A stretch of 64,000 nt of DNA from Mugil cephalus (taxonomy: Eukaryota; Chordata; Actinopteri; Mugiliformes; Mugilidae), in assembly GCF_022458985.1 (NCBI RefSeq), contig NC_061773.1, forward strand, positions 2,362,001-2,426,000. The letters are read 5' to 3'. The translations under genes were made by a program, and so were the position numbers. Every line of letters begins with the position of its first letter. Within the stretch, counting starts at the first letter, position 1. Shown piece by piece: positions 37,469-48,487 of the stretch. The notes under the pieces are model-generated. The model searched no databases, was not told the origin of the DNA, and worked only from the letters and a program-made list of their open reading frames with translations.

Positions 37469-38269
37469 ATGGAGGACGCATACAATGAACTATACCAGCA
37501 GTTTCTTTGCCTGAGGTCACTTTGCTTGAAACAGGCAGCTCTGTTGCATCAACTCACATCAGCTCTGCAGAAACAAGGTCAGTGTATAAACTCATTCTCG
37601 TGATGTTATTGTACCAGTCTTTACGCAACAGTTTTCTGCCTGCAGGTGTGTCTGTTCCTAATGGAGAATTGAGCAGTTTGATGTCGATTCCTGTCCAGTG
37701 TACCCAGGAAATCCCTGTGTATCTCCATGAAAAGCCTCAACCACTAACGGCTGAAACACGAAACCCTGTAGCACAGTCTGGCATTGATCGCCTTTCCAGA
37801 AATGTGGGAACTGTCTCTGAATTCCTTTCTGAAGATATGTCCAAGCTCTGTATGGATATATCCTGTCAGAGAAAGGAGGATGTGAAGGTGGAGCAAAAAC
37901 CCCAATTCTTGACTGCCATGGACGCCTCAAGGTGCCATGGAGCATCTCCCTGTGAACAAAGACATCCAGGACAAAGTCATCTTGGTGGACACAGGACTCA
38001 TTACAGAGTAAGTGTTTTCATTTTCATAAAAAAACAAAAACAAAGCTGTCTGTTTTACTCAGACTTCTTTTTGAACTCTGTGTTTGTGTCAGATGCCTGT
38101 GACAGACAGACTCTCCCTGGGTGGTGACATCTTCTGCCAGTCGAGCGGGGCGCTGATGTCGGACGTGGCGCTGCAGTCACATGTTTGTGACTTCTGCCAG
38201 GCGGTTTTCCCTGGTCACACAACCACAAGAGGAGAGTTCCTACGACACCTCGACACCCACGTCACCTAG
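37469..38269 (+). CDS. Short TANK-like adaptor, 3 coding exons, 215 aa
   Basis: TANK binds TRAF proteins and TBK1/IKK-epsilon in innate signalling. Coding exons: 37469-37577, 37646-38007, 38093-38269, frame continuous to TAG, with introns of only 68 and 85 bases. The N-terminus MEDAYNELYQQFLCLRSLCL recalls the start of the TANK coiled coil. Residues near 49-54 contain IPVQCT, matching the PxQCT TRAF-binding motif of TANK (SVPIQCT). The segment TVSEFLSEDMSKLCMDI resembles TANK's TFWDLKEEFHKICML. The last exon ends in VCDFCQAVFPGHTTTRGEF and LRHLDTHVT, nearly the C2H2 finger that ends TANK. It is half the length of human TANK (425 aa): most of the coiled coil and middle are missing, so TBK1 binding is not assured. 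The last 29 residues of exon 2 look unlike a folded or conserved segment; see findings. Confidence 0.72.
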
Positions 38270-38700
38270 ACTGACCTTCTGGAAATCGGCCCGTTCTGTT
38301 TGGTTGTGGATGAACTGTTCAGATACTGATGCTGACATAATCACTCATATGAGGTATAATGAAGAAACTGGTGTATTTATATGTGAAAATATTTTTTTGT
38401 TATTTTAACAGCTCAGTTCACCAACTGAAGAGGAAATCATATTTGTGTCACTCCCACCCATGGTACTAGTGTCTAGCCGTGGTCTTGTCTGGGTTATGAG
38501 GGTGGATGCATTTTCAGTTTGTGTTGATCAGAGCAGTAAAACAACAGCATGTCTTTGCAGATTTAGTTTGTTTTCAGTTCCATTGTTCAGTCCATGACTA
38601 TATCTGTTTTTAATAGGGGTTTAATGTAGTTCCATTCAAATTACTGAAATTAAAGTGCATATCGTAAAGATAATATTTATAATTTCAACCTGCAAGGAAA
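38270..38700 (+). terminator. 3' UTR of the TANK-like gene
   Basis: Non-coding sequence follows the TAG at 38267-38269. An ATTAAA at 38649-38654 is the best poly(A) signal, followed by a TG-poor AT-rich stretch. Extent is inferred. Confidence 0.45.
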
Positions 38701-39351
38701 GTGTCTCGTTCACATACACTGATCCCTCTCAGGTATTTTAATACAGCCAGTAGACACACAGACACAGTGGAATGATTTATTTAATAAACAAGGTGATGTC
38801 ATGTCATAATTCAGTCTACTGTTCTGTCTTCTAATCTGACACTTCAAACTTGCTTGTCGTTGTTGTTCTCGTTGTTGCAAGTAAAGGGAACAAAAATCTT
38901 CTTCCTCAGTGTTTATTTGGTGTTTACTCGGTTTATGGTGTCAACTAAGAAGCCTTACTTAAATTACAGTGTTCAAGGATCATCTTCACTCTGGACAGAA
39001 ATGTATTCTGAAGGAGCATAGCTGCATGTAAAGTATTCATATCATGGTGATATGGATCTTGATTGCTTCCTAATATGTCTGCTTATGCCACCATGTAAAC
39101 AGTGCTTTTCAAGCTTGGACAGGAAGAAAAATAATAAGGCAGAAAAATAAAAATAATAATAAATATTAATAAGTTAATTTGTTATTATTGAAAATCTTTC
39201 TTTGTGTGGTTTTGCACACAGACATCCCTAAACTTTGCCCTTTGTTCATAGTGGAGTATTTCAAACATTCATCCGCATGATCCTGAAGATATTTAAAAGA
39301 TCTGAATGCAGACAATATGACTTCCTACTTTCATTACTTTTAATAGTCAGT

Positions 39352-39473
39352 CTGCCGTTTGTCGTCAGATCAGCTGTCTGCTGCCGTTTCCAAGGAAAGA
39401 GCCAGCTCTAAGAATAGCCTCCAAGACTTAACTCCCCTAATTAGTGGTGCAGACAGCTGATTGACGATGGCAG
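39352..39473. repeat. Interrupted inverted repeat around a TAATTA motif
   Basis: Left arm CGTCAGATCAGCTGTCTGC (39363-39381) pairs with right arm GCAGACAGCTGATTGACG (39449-39466). Outer CTGCC/GGCAG words also pair. The 67-base centre contains CCCCTAATTAGTGG and GGAAAGAGCCAGCTC. Each arm has a CAGCTG E-box. It is not coding. Confidence 0.7.
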
Positions 39474-39569
39474 CTCCCTTTATCTGTTGCCACATAGACT
39501 GTCGCTCTCATAATCACAATAAATAAATAAAAACGGTTTGGATATAATTGCTCCTGTATAACCAAAAGC

Positions 39570-40095
39570 ATCCCAATTAGGCATAACATTATGACCACCT
39601 TCCTAATATTGTGTAGGTCTTCCTTGTGCCTCCGAAACAGCTGTCACTCTACAGAGAATGGACATGGGCCTTGTTGGGGCTGAGGGGAGGGGTCTCTGCT
39701 ACCGCTTATCCTCACTAGGATGAAGCCTATCCCAACTGTACTGTACCGGGTGAGAGGCGGGGTACACAAGGCTAACACAAAGATAAACAACCATTTGCAC
39801 TAACACATATGGGCAATTTAGAATCATGAGCATGCTTTTGGACGGTGGGAGAGAACCAGAGTACCCAGAGAAAACCCACGCAGACACAGGGAGAACATAC
39901 AAACTCCATCCAGAGCACCAGTGCTGACCACAGAGCCACTGTGCCGCCCCCCTCTGTGAATTATCCAACGGATATTCAATCAGTTATGTAGTGACTTTGG
40001 AGGCAAGGTCCAAAAGTTTCACTGAATTGTCACAGGATGGTCAGTGTTATTTACTTCACCTATCAGTAGTTTTAATGTTGTGGCTGATCGGTGTA
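39570..40095 (+). mobile_element. Deleted DNA-transposon relic with a nested repeat
   Basis: Left end AGGCATAACATTATGACCAC and right end GTGGCTGATCGGTGTA match the ends of a common fish/amphibian Tc1-like repeat that starts near GATCAGGCATAACATTATGACC. Inside, 39693-39953 is a different dispersed repeat (CCGCTTATCCTCACTAGG to GGGAGAACATACAAACTCC). No transposase remains. It lies between the TANK-like gene and nab2. Confidence 0.7.
39693..39953 (+). repeat. Nested fish dispersed repeat
   Basis: Words CCGCTTATCCTCACTAGG, GTGAGAGGCGGGGTACAC, GGGCAATTTAGAATCA, GGTGGGAGAGAACCAGAGTA and GGGAGAACATACAAACTCC are hallmarks of a highly abundant teleost repeat. The family name is not certain from memory. 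Confidence 0.75.
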
Positions 40096-40099
40096 TAAA

Positions 40100-42990
40100 G
40101 AGACTTCTGGGCTTTGAGCTAAATGAAAATGCCAACTTGCTAACATGCAGTTCATTTTCACCCACTTGTTCTATGTTAGCATGGGAAAGTTGGACAAACA
40201 GATCATTAGACCTGACTGTGGTTAATAGTAATAGTAAAACTTAGTAAATTATTCTGTGAAGAACCACGAATGTCTGATCCAAATGTCATGGCGATCCATT
40301 CATAGTCAAGGAAGTAATTCAGTCTTTTTGTTTTAGAATCTGCTATAAAATAAACTAGCAATCATTAATGGCTTTGACATCCTGGAGCTGATACTGGGGT
40401 TAAACTGGGGTTGTCTGAGGTCTGCTCTGTGTGTGTCTATGTTCTCTCCTGTCTGAAAATCGACCATGTGCATGAGCGCTGATGATATCACTGGCACAGG
40501 TGAGTCATGCCAGCACTGAGGCTCGATGCGACGTGTCAGTGCAACCAACAAGACGACAGCAGAGGTGTTGCTGGCTGTGTGACGCAGCTCCTGCAGCCTC
40601 TTCCACACATCAGAGCTGCCAAGAACCAAAAAAAAAAGAAAAAAGAAAAAGAAAAAGAAAAAGAGGATTCTTCATGGAAAACAATGAAACTTGCTGTGGC
40701 TTTAGTCAGTAAAATAACATTTATTGAGCTGTAACAAAATAAATAATCTGTTTTGCAACATAATAAACTGAGGAGGTTAGTAATCACTCAAGAGACAGGC
40801 AGATGTAACTGATGCACAGTAAGCTACCTCACTGACATATTCAACATGAGCCATCTGAATACATTTGCACACTTCAATGGTTTTACCAAATTTTGTCACC
40901 AGCAGCTGTCAGCTGATGTCGTTTATAAGAACTGCTGTATCAAAAATCAAAGCACCATGGGATTGTCTATCTGTAAACTTCCTGTGTTTCTGCTAATTTT
41001 TCTAAAACCTAAAATGAAAAGATAGATTAGTCTAATTTATTAGACCATTTTTAAGATGTAAGATTCACTTTGTTAATCTAAGACTACACAAATATCATCC
41101 CAAAGACACGCCTGTACGTTTCCTGTATTCGTAAAAATACTGCACCATCAATAATCTACAGTAATCAACACGTTTCTGGAATTGGTTACAAATGTTTAGC
41201 TTTGATTTCAGGTTTCTTGAAGGCTGTACATTAAACTCATTAGGCTGAGCTCAAGGCGTCCTCACTGCTGAAGTGAGTGCCCTGAAAGTTCGATTTCACT
41301 ACACAGACCCATCTTAGAACAGTTGATAGTGAAATTCCTCTAGCACAAGCCTGACTCTAAACACCGTTATCAGCAGCTGAGAAAGAGAAAGATGTGATGG
41401 ACGATGAAGGCCTGTGGCCTTTCGTCTCATGATGGTGGATTAGACGATGCAGCAAAAGACAAAAGACAAAAAGGCCTGTGACCCTGACGTTTGTGTGCAT
41501 GCTCCCAGAAAAGTTGACTGACTACCAGAACATCCATTTGTTTCCTGAGGAGCTTCAGAGGACGTATTGATGCTATTCTTAAAGTGTTGATTAAAGTCCT
41601 TCTACAAAAAAAACAAACCATTCCTCTACATCATTAACATGTGCTGCTCGCTGTGGAGGAACTTAGTTGGTTTCCAAAGTTGCAGTGCCCCCTGCTGTGT
41701 CGAGTCCAGTTCATCTGAAGCAGGTGGCACATCCTCATTAAATAATAATTCAGGCCTTGCCTGATAAAAATCCATATATTATTTTTCCCTCTGTTGGTTC
41801 AAAAGTCAAAGGAGTGTCTTTCCTTGCTTATTTCCTGAATATAAAAATCAAAACATGTCGTTGCTCATTCACAACTTAAGAAGTCACTGCAGGTTTATGA
41901 TATCAGTCACTGGGTTTTGTCAGGAGTCTCTTTTCCATCACGTTGGATGCCAGTGAAGTACATGAGCCCTCTATAAAGGGACACAGTACAAGTTCCCTGA
42001 TAACCCCTCTGAGGGTTTCATTTCCCCCGGTGGTTGGCGTCATCTTTGGTGAAACAAGGGCTACTGCTTCTGCACGCCGTTACCGCGCTCTGCCTCTCCA
42101 CTTTGCTGTCAAGGTCTGTGGGGAGACGTACATTTTACATGAGAGCTGACACTAAAACAAACAACAAATACTTAGATATAATGTAATAAAAGAGAAGCAA
42201 AGAGAAACCCATCAGGAGCACATTTGTAAAACTTTGAAATCTGCTGAATTTGATATGCATTTAATGCTGTGAATTCAAATTTTCCATACTTCCATAGACA
42301 GTTATGTTGCTGTGGTAATCAGGATGTAGAGTTAAGACCTTTGCATCGTAGTTTCAGCGAGAACCTCTCCCACATGGAGTGAAGTCATCAGGGTTTGTAT
42401 GACCAACCCAAGCTGTCGAATAACCAAATGTCTCTACCGTCGAGTTTAATGACATTTTGTTTGGTTGCTAATAAGGCAGCGATGAAGTCAGTGAGTAAAG
42501 TGAGGGAATACACCAAAACGTTGATTGAAAGTGAATTTTTGCAAGATAGAAATATCAGTATCTGAAATCTAAATATGACCAAGACGTTTTTTTGTGATCA
42601 TGAGTAAAAAAAAAAATGATTTGTGTAATTATTATTAATTTATTTATAATACCTCTGTGTCCTAATATATAATGTAATATAATCAGATATGAATGATGCC
42701 ATTTGTATTTTTTTTTTAAAGTAGCTGTATTTTAAAATGTGAAGTAATATCCTGGCTAGATAAAGAGACAGTGGAGGAAAGACAGTGACGTTGGCAGGAA
42801 GTGGCAGATCAATGGATAAGAGGGATGAAGTTTTTTTAAAAAAAAATACATGACAATGTGAGGGAGATCGACACCAGAGATGAAACATATGTCTATTTTT
42901 CTTCTTCTTCTTCTTTTTATGTTATTTCCGCAGGTCTTTTGGTAGAGGGAGAAGCTGCATAAAAAAGACTGTGCCATTTCCCTGCCCACA
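40100..42990. other. Intergenic region, no recognised gene
   Basis: No supportable coding exon. There is an A/G-rich tract at 40627-40665. An ORF at 41943-42149 (+) shows no known family. AT-rich sequence dominates 42160-42900. Confidence 0.4.
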
Positions 42991-43009
42991 GGTTTTATTT
43001 TTGTACACT

Positions 43010-43329
43010 GTCGCTTGGTGAGTCAATGCAACGCCCCTCCAATTACCTCCCACTCCTTCGCCCCCACGCCCCATCCATCCCGCCCTTCAGCCCACGCACC
43101 TAACGCACTCTGACGTCAGTCACTGTTGAGAGGAAGGGGGGTCCGATTCTGCCACCCACAGAGTACTTCCTACCCCCCCTCCCCTCCTCCCTCACTCCCC
43201 GCCCCCTCATGTCTTTGCTGGCTTCCTTCTCCTCGTTTCATCGCCTCGACTGGTGATCGCAGCCCAGAACTTGCTTCTTTCTTTCTTTTTTTTTTGTGAG
43301 AAGCTGTGATGTATTAGAAAACATAAATA

Positions 43330-43362
<33 letters not shown>

Positions 43363-43530
43363 CGCTCCAGTATCAGGGTATTAAAGAAGTGCTATAACAG
43401 TGTAACACCCCCCTCCTCCCCTCTCTCCTCCATCTCTCACTCTTTTCCTCTCTATATATCGCTCTCCACCTCCTTCTGTTTCCCCTTCTAACTTCTATCC
43501 TCTCTAATTTACAGTCTGGTGAAGTTCAGC
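43010..43530 (-). promoter_or_regulatory. C-rich block downstream of nab2 with CRE, AP-1 and GC-box motifs
   Basis: A pyrimidine-rich stretch holds TGAGTCA (43019-43025), CGCCCCCACGCC (near 43060), a full CRE palindrome TGACGTCA (43111-43118) and many CCCC runs, followed by an (AAT)n tract at 43320-43361. On the minus strand an AATAAA lies at about 42994, so the block may be the nab2 3' UTR. It could equally be an enhancer or an antisense promoter. Motifs are seen; activity is inference. Confidence 0.4.
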
Positions 43531-43645
43531 TGGGTACTGGTGGGAGGCGTCACCTCAGAGAGATTGTGACTCACAAGAGTTCAAACTGAAGAGCTATAAA
43601 ATATTCATTGTTAGGGAGAGGTTAGGGAGTCTCTGTCTGTCATCT

Positions 43646-46379
43646 TCAATTCAACCCCAACATCATCTCCTCCATTTTGATTCTCTGTCCACCCCCACCT
43701 TCAGGCAGTAGTGTGACATGTGGGAAAATGTGCTTAATTCACTGTCACTGCAGTGACATATAGGAAAATATGGATGCCTTTGTCATGTCTCTATGAAACA
43801 TATAGATGAATATGACTAAACAAATGAGATGAGGCAACATGTTTCCCGTGTTTGGAACAATCTAACCATCATATTTGCCACACATTTCTGAGTATTACTC
43901 TAACTCCCCAGCTCAGAGATGGACAAACGTCACAATAAGCACTTTTATTTTGTGTCTGTTATTAAGTACATAATACACATGTGTCATTATTTGAAAAGTC
44001 ACCTGTAGAGTGAGCTCCTTCAGATGCCACGCTGAGCTTCCCCGCTCGATCATGAGACACCATCCGAGCCAATCGCAGTCCTTCGTCCATTAGAGTTTGC
44101 TGTATGAGATGGCGACTCCAGCTGGCGGGGTTAGAGGTGTCAACGTGGGGACGGGGGGATGGAGACTGGTTGCACTGTGAGCCGAGGTCTAAAGGAACAG
44201 AGAGATCCGGGTCTAAACATCGTCTTCGGGCACTGGAGATGTTGAGATTACATTTATTTTACACTGATGGGAAGATTTTACCGTGTGATCCACTGTCCAC
44301 GCTCTCTGCAGATAAGCTGTCGTCATCTCCCCTGTGGGGCAAACTCTCTGATCCGTCCACTCCAAGGAGTGATGGCATACTCTCTGACACATTGACCTGA
44401 AACACATCAGACAAGGAAGCGCACCATTAGTGTGATGATGCTCACTGCTGATGAACCACTCTGAATGAAAGATAAGCGAAGGTGAGATTTATTCACTGGT
44501 GGCTGCAGCTCTGAAGGCTCACCTCATGTCTCGCTCTCTTTTGGGGCAGTATGCTGTTCTCATCTGCATTTGTCCTGCAGGAACAAAATAGTTTAGCCAA
44601 CTGGAAGAAAGTGTATTTTAACAAAATGATGAAAAAAAGTGTTGGACCTTAATCTATCTAATACTGAGAAAAAGCTATTAAAAGGAAGTCATACTCACAC
44701 AGTAGATAAGGAACTGTATTCAACTTGATCTGAACCCTGGTATATTTAACTAATTTACTATAAACCTACAAATTTACTGGAAGGGATATCGAGTAAGTAT
44801 GAAATAAGATATTATGATATTGCTGACTGTGTGCACGTTAAGGAATTTGTAGTGTGTTTGTGTATTCCTGTGTGGCTCCAAAGTTAGCTCATTAAACTGA
44901 GGTTGGAGTTTAATTCCCACTGTGATCCCAACTCTGTTTATACTGAAAATGAATTGACTGGTGGGCAGATGACTCATATAAAGCACCTGGTATGTGTGGA
45001 ATGTAAGCTATTATCATTCATATTTATTTCACGTGACACTACCCTCGGTGTTATGATTGCTGTGAAGGATATGGATCCTGACTCTATAAGACTTTCTGAT
45101 TCTTTCTTTCCTGACAGAGGACACAGTTAGGACACAGCAGGTGTGAGGTGTGTCAGTCAGTGGTTGCTGGAGAACAGACCCAGAGCAGTACCCTTACCTT
45201 GCATGTTTCAGTGTGGAGGTGTAGGCACATTTTCTTGCCACCTGCCGAGCCAAAGAAAAGAGCTCCACCCGTCTCAGCAAGAGAGCATTGTCGCGCATGC
45301 AGAACTGGGCTGCCGCTTCATTGATGATCAACTGAGGAGAAAAATGCCAAATGAAGGAGTTCTGGATGCTTTGAAACTGACTTCCTGGCAAGAAATTGTG
45401 AGAAATGTTTTGTGTACCAACTTCTGGATTAGATTACTATAAGTATCAGGGTCTTTGATGCTTTTACCTCATGATGTGTGAGCTGCTTGCCTTCTCTCCT
45501 CTTGGAGTCAAAGCGTCCATAAATGAGACTGTATTTGCGGATCTCCTCTTCCTTGTTAACATCCTGGGCCCCCATTCTGAAGATGTGCCCCACAGTTTTT
45601 GCCATCTTCTTATTCATCCTGAGCAGAGTCTTGACCTCTGCAGGGTCTGACCTGGGCAGGGTCCGGAGGAGTCTATCCACGCTCTCCACCACCGCCTTCG
45701 CCGTCTCCCCGTCCAGCTGCCCTCCGGGCCAGGCCGACAGAACAGCAGGAGTAAATGATGCAGAGGGGCTTGGGGACGTGGAGGGTCCCGGAGGACCTGC
45801 TGACAGCAGAGGTGGGCTCTGTGACTCTTCTTCCATTCCAGATGCAGAAGCCAAAGTGGAGTTTCCGTCGGGCTCTGGGCTGAGCCAGTGTGGGTCCATG
45901 GGTGACAGTTTTTCCCTATAGTGTGTGTCTGGTGGTTGTGGAGAGGCCTGAGAGCAGGGGCTTCTTGGACTCCCACTGTGCATTGGGGTAAGGCATGCCC
46001 GATCCTCTCTTTCACATGGCGACCCTGGCTGCCCGTTACTTACAGACTTTCTGGGCCCGCCAGCTGAACCACTCGTACCCGTCCCATCAACTTTAAACAG
46101 TGGTATGCCCCCAAGCGGAACGTTAGCAACTGGCTGGCTGAAAAGGGCAGGGTTCGCCGCCCAGTCTCGGAGGGCCTTTTGCAGCCTACGCACATGCAGT
46201 GGCTTGGTGGCCATGCCAACTAGTGCCATGATCTCCAGAAACTCCTCCTCCGCTGCCTCACAGAGCTGCTGGACGTCGTCGCCACCCTGCTGGATAAAGG
46301 TTTCATAATAGGCCAGCAGGTTGGCCCTCTGCAGCACACGATAGAGCTGCAACTCCCCAAGTGTGCGCGGCAGAGACAT
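43646..46379 (-). CDS. nab2: NGFI-A-binding protein 2 (EGR co-repressor), 6 exons, about 483 aa
   Basis: NAB proteins bind EGR1-3 in the nucleus and repress their target genes. Exons (minus, transcript order): 45468-46379, 45198-45331, 44523-44574, 44282-44396, 44003-44188 and a tentative last one, 43646-43698; frame is continuous throughout. The start MSLPRTLGELQLYRVLQRAN opens the NCD1 domain (1-100). NCD2 runs from ETAKAVVESVDRLLRTLP through EEEIRKYSLIYGRFDSKRRE to INEAAAQFCMRDNALLLRR. The C-terminal part has DDDSLSAESVDSG and SRHLIQQTLMDEGLRLARMV, which match NAB2; the first exon also fits NAB2 (YYETFIQQGG) better than NAB1. A serine/proline-rich linker (110-230) separates the domains. 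The final exon has a weak acceptor and gives QRIKMEEMMLGLN, recalling the SUMO-type VKVE tail; confidence in that exon is low. An upstream acceptor at about 46433 implies a non-coding first exon. Confidence 0.93.
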
Positions 46380-46433
46380 TGCACCCAGCACTGGAAAGTT
46401 TAGGCAGGAGAAAGGAAACACATGAACCTGCAG

Positions 46434-47250
46434 GTAGAGAAATCCTGTACCAGTTATTTCTATCAGTTAATGACTTTGTCATCTGGGCCACACCTAGTAT
46501 ACATGTCTCTGAAATCCCCAGTCTTAATAAAGAGTTGATAAAAACAAGTCAATAGCTCAAAGAAAGTTCATACATGCTTTGGAGCAGAAGAGGTCCCTCT
46601 ATGCACAGACACATTTTACTACATTTTCACAAAAGATCCTACATGACTAAATGGTCGTAGTATAGACGAGTCGTTCTTACCTTCTTCACGTTAGGTAGAC
46701 TGTTTTTCTTTTCTTTCTTCTTTTTTGTTGTTGTTGTTTTTTACGCAAAGATATCTCTCCAAACACGCCAGGGGCCGGTCTTCCCGGAATGAAACTGATC
46801 AAGAAACAATAATAATAATAAAATCAGTTTCACTTAATCACTCAGACGGAACCACGTTTCATCCTGACTACACTAAAGCATTCGGAATACTCGCTGGAGT
46901 TCAAATAAAACCATCGACTGGAGCCAACTATTCCTGCGCCAGATGTTAGAGGAGAACACCATGCTCAGAGACGCATCGCAGTCCTGATCCTGTTCGTTTC
47001 TTACCGTCTTGCCTATTGCCGACAACTTCCCCGTCGCAGATTGGCGTAGTAAATCCCCTTTGCGTATCGTACCTCGTCTGAAATCACTGGCAGAAATCCT
47101 CCTCCGGCGCACCGTATTGGTTGCTGGCTGCCTTTTTGCTGTCTGTGTGGGCTGGAGAATGACGGGGGCGGACTGCAGCACGCCATCTGACCGAAAAAGA
47201 GCCTTCCTCTCCCGGTAGAGAGGCGGCTTTCAAATTGGGGATGTGGGTGG
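46434..47250 (-). promoter_or_regulatory. nab2: nab2 upstream and promoter region
   Basis: A splice acceptor (TCTCTACCTGCAG) precedes the coding exon, so transcription starts further right. The region 46960-47250 is less AT-rich, with GACGGGGGCGGAC (near 47161), a reverse CCAAT (GTATTGG, near 47113) and GGTGGTGGTAGTGGGGG (near 47246). The exact start site is not visible. Confidence 0.4.
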
Positions 47251-48040
47251 TGGTAGTGGGGGCTTGAAATTAACCCTCTGCGTCTTCAAGATTGTTCCTT
47301 TATGCAGAGGCTTTAGGGGGGTTCCCAGAGTTTTACCATGTCAAAGACCCCCATATAATACGTCAGCACAATATATACTTACATAGAGAAAGATCAGCAT
47401 ATGTGAATTTTACTGGTTTTCATGTCTATTTATGTGGGAGTTGGTTGGCCTTAAATGATTTTGAGAGTATGCTACAGATGATCATCATTTTTAAAAAGCC
47501 GGTATTGACATCATATGCATATTTAAAGAGACACTTCACCTTTTAATATTAATAAATAACCAATGATCATCATCACTAGCTTTTTTTCTGCTGCCCGTGG
47601 CCTGCAGGGTGAATGGATAGCATTTACTGTGCATTTATTGAATAGTCTTAAGTGTGCCATGCCAGGTTTACGATTAAGAAACAACAAAACACAACAAAAA
47701 CCCTTCTCAGTATCATACGAAACATAGACCATTGCAAAGGCCCTAATATAGTAAGTAATATAAATACAAATATCGTTTTTATGCCACTGCTATACAACCA
47801 AAAGCATAAGCAGCGCAATAAGAAGACTGTTTCGGCATATGATATTAGTTTTATTAAAATAGGATCCAGTGATTGGGGAATTTGAATCGTATGACGGGGT
47901 CTCGTTGAAATTTATGGTATAAGATTGGAAAAAGATTAAAAATAATGTTACAGTCTGTTTAATATATTAAGAATACAATTTTTTTAAAAGTTGATTTTGA
48001 ATGATCTCCTCTCTCTATAACGTTAGATGGCAGTAGTGCT
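47250..48040. other. Intergenic spacer between nab2 and dnajc14
   Basis: AT-rich spacer between the divergent nab2 and dnajc14 genes. No ORF, RNA gene or element is supported here. Confidence 0.4.
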
Positions 48041-48054
48041 CTTCTGTTGTTTGC

Positions 48055-48487
48055 TGACATCCGGGAAGCAGCGAAGAAGAAGTTGGAGGAGGAAGAAGAA
48101 GAAATCGGAAGAAAGTGGGGAAAGCGAAGAGAGCGAAGAAGAAGTGGCTAAAAAAACAACACGGGCACTTGGATGTCTGTTAACAAACAAGGTTACACAG
48201 TAATCTGAGAGGTATATGTGACACCTAGTTTGTTTGAATGCAAAACGCAACATGATTTTTGTGTCTTGCTGGACTCGTCCGGTGTCCAAAACATGTCTTA
48301 GCGTCCTCGTCAAAGCTCCACAGGAAGGGGAACCAGTCGTTAATATTAGCGAGTCCAGCTCGTCACTGTTTAGTAGCTAACGATCGTCTGCTGCTAGCTA
48401 AAGACGTCAGTAGTTGCTGGCCGTGTCGTCGTTTCACCTTCGTTTGAGAGCTAATTTAGTCGAAATACTCAGAAATACTAAAGTCAG
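48055..48487 (+). promoter_or_regulatory. dnajc14: dnajc14 first exon and promoter (non-coding)
   Basis: A GAAGAAG-rich stretch at 48072-48145 and CG-containing sequence lead to a donor AAAGTCAG|GTGAGC at 48487/48488. The acceptor TATTTTTCAG at 49411-49420 begins the second exon, which carries about 190 bases of 5' UTR before the ATG at 49612. The TSS is inferred. Confidence 0.45.

Noticed and set aside
41943-42149. 68-codon plus-strand ORF
   Set aside because: Short, no domain, no neighbouring exons; not enough to call a gene.
44003-44396. Apparent phase conflict between nab2 exons 4 and 5, suggesting a frameshift
   Set aside because: A recount by coordinates gives six C residues in the run near 44153-44158; with these the phase is correct and DLGSQCNQSP continues into SRHLIQQTLMDEG.
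45523-46015. ORFs of 132 (+) and 133 (-) codons over nab2 exon 1
   Set aside because: They overlap the GC-rich, Ser/Pro-rich nab2 linker in other frames; the nab2 frame has clear domain matches on both sides.
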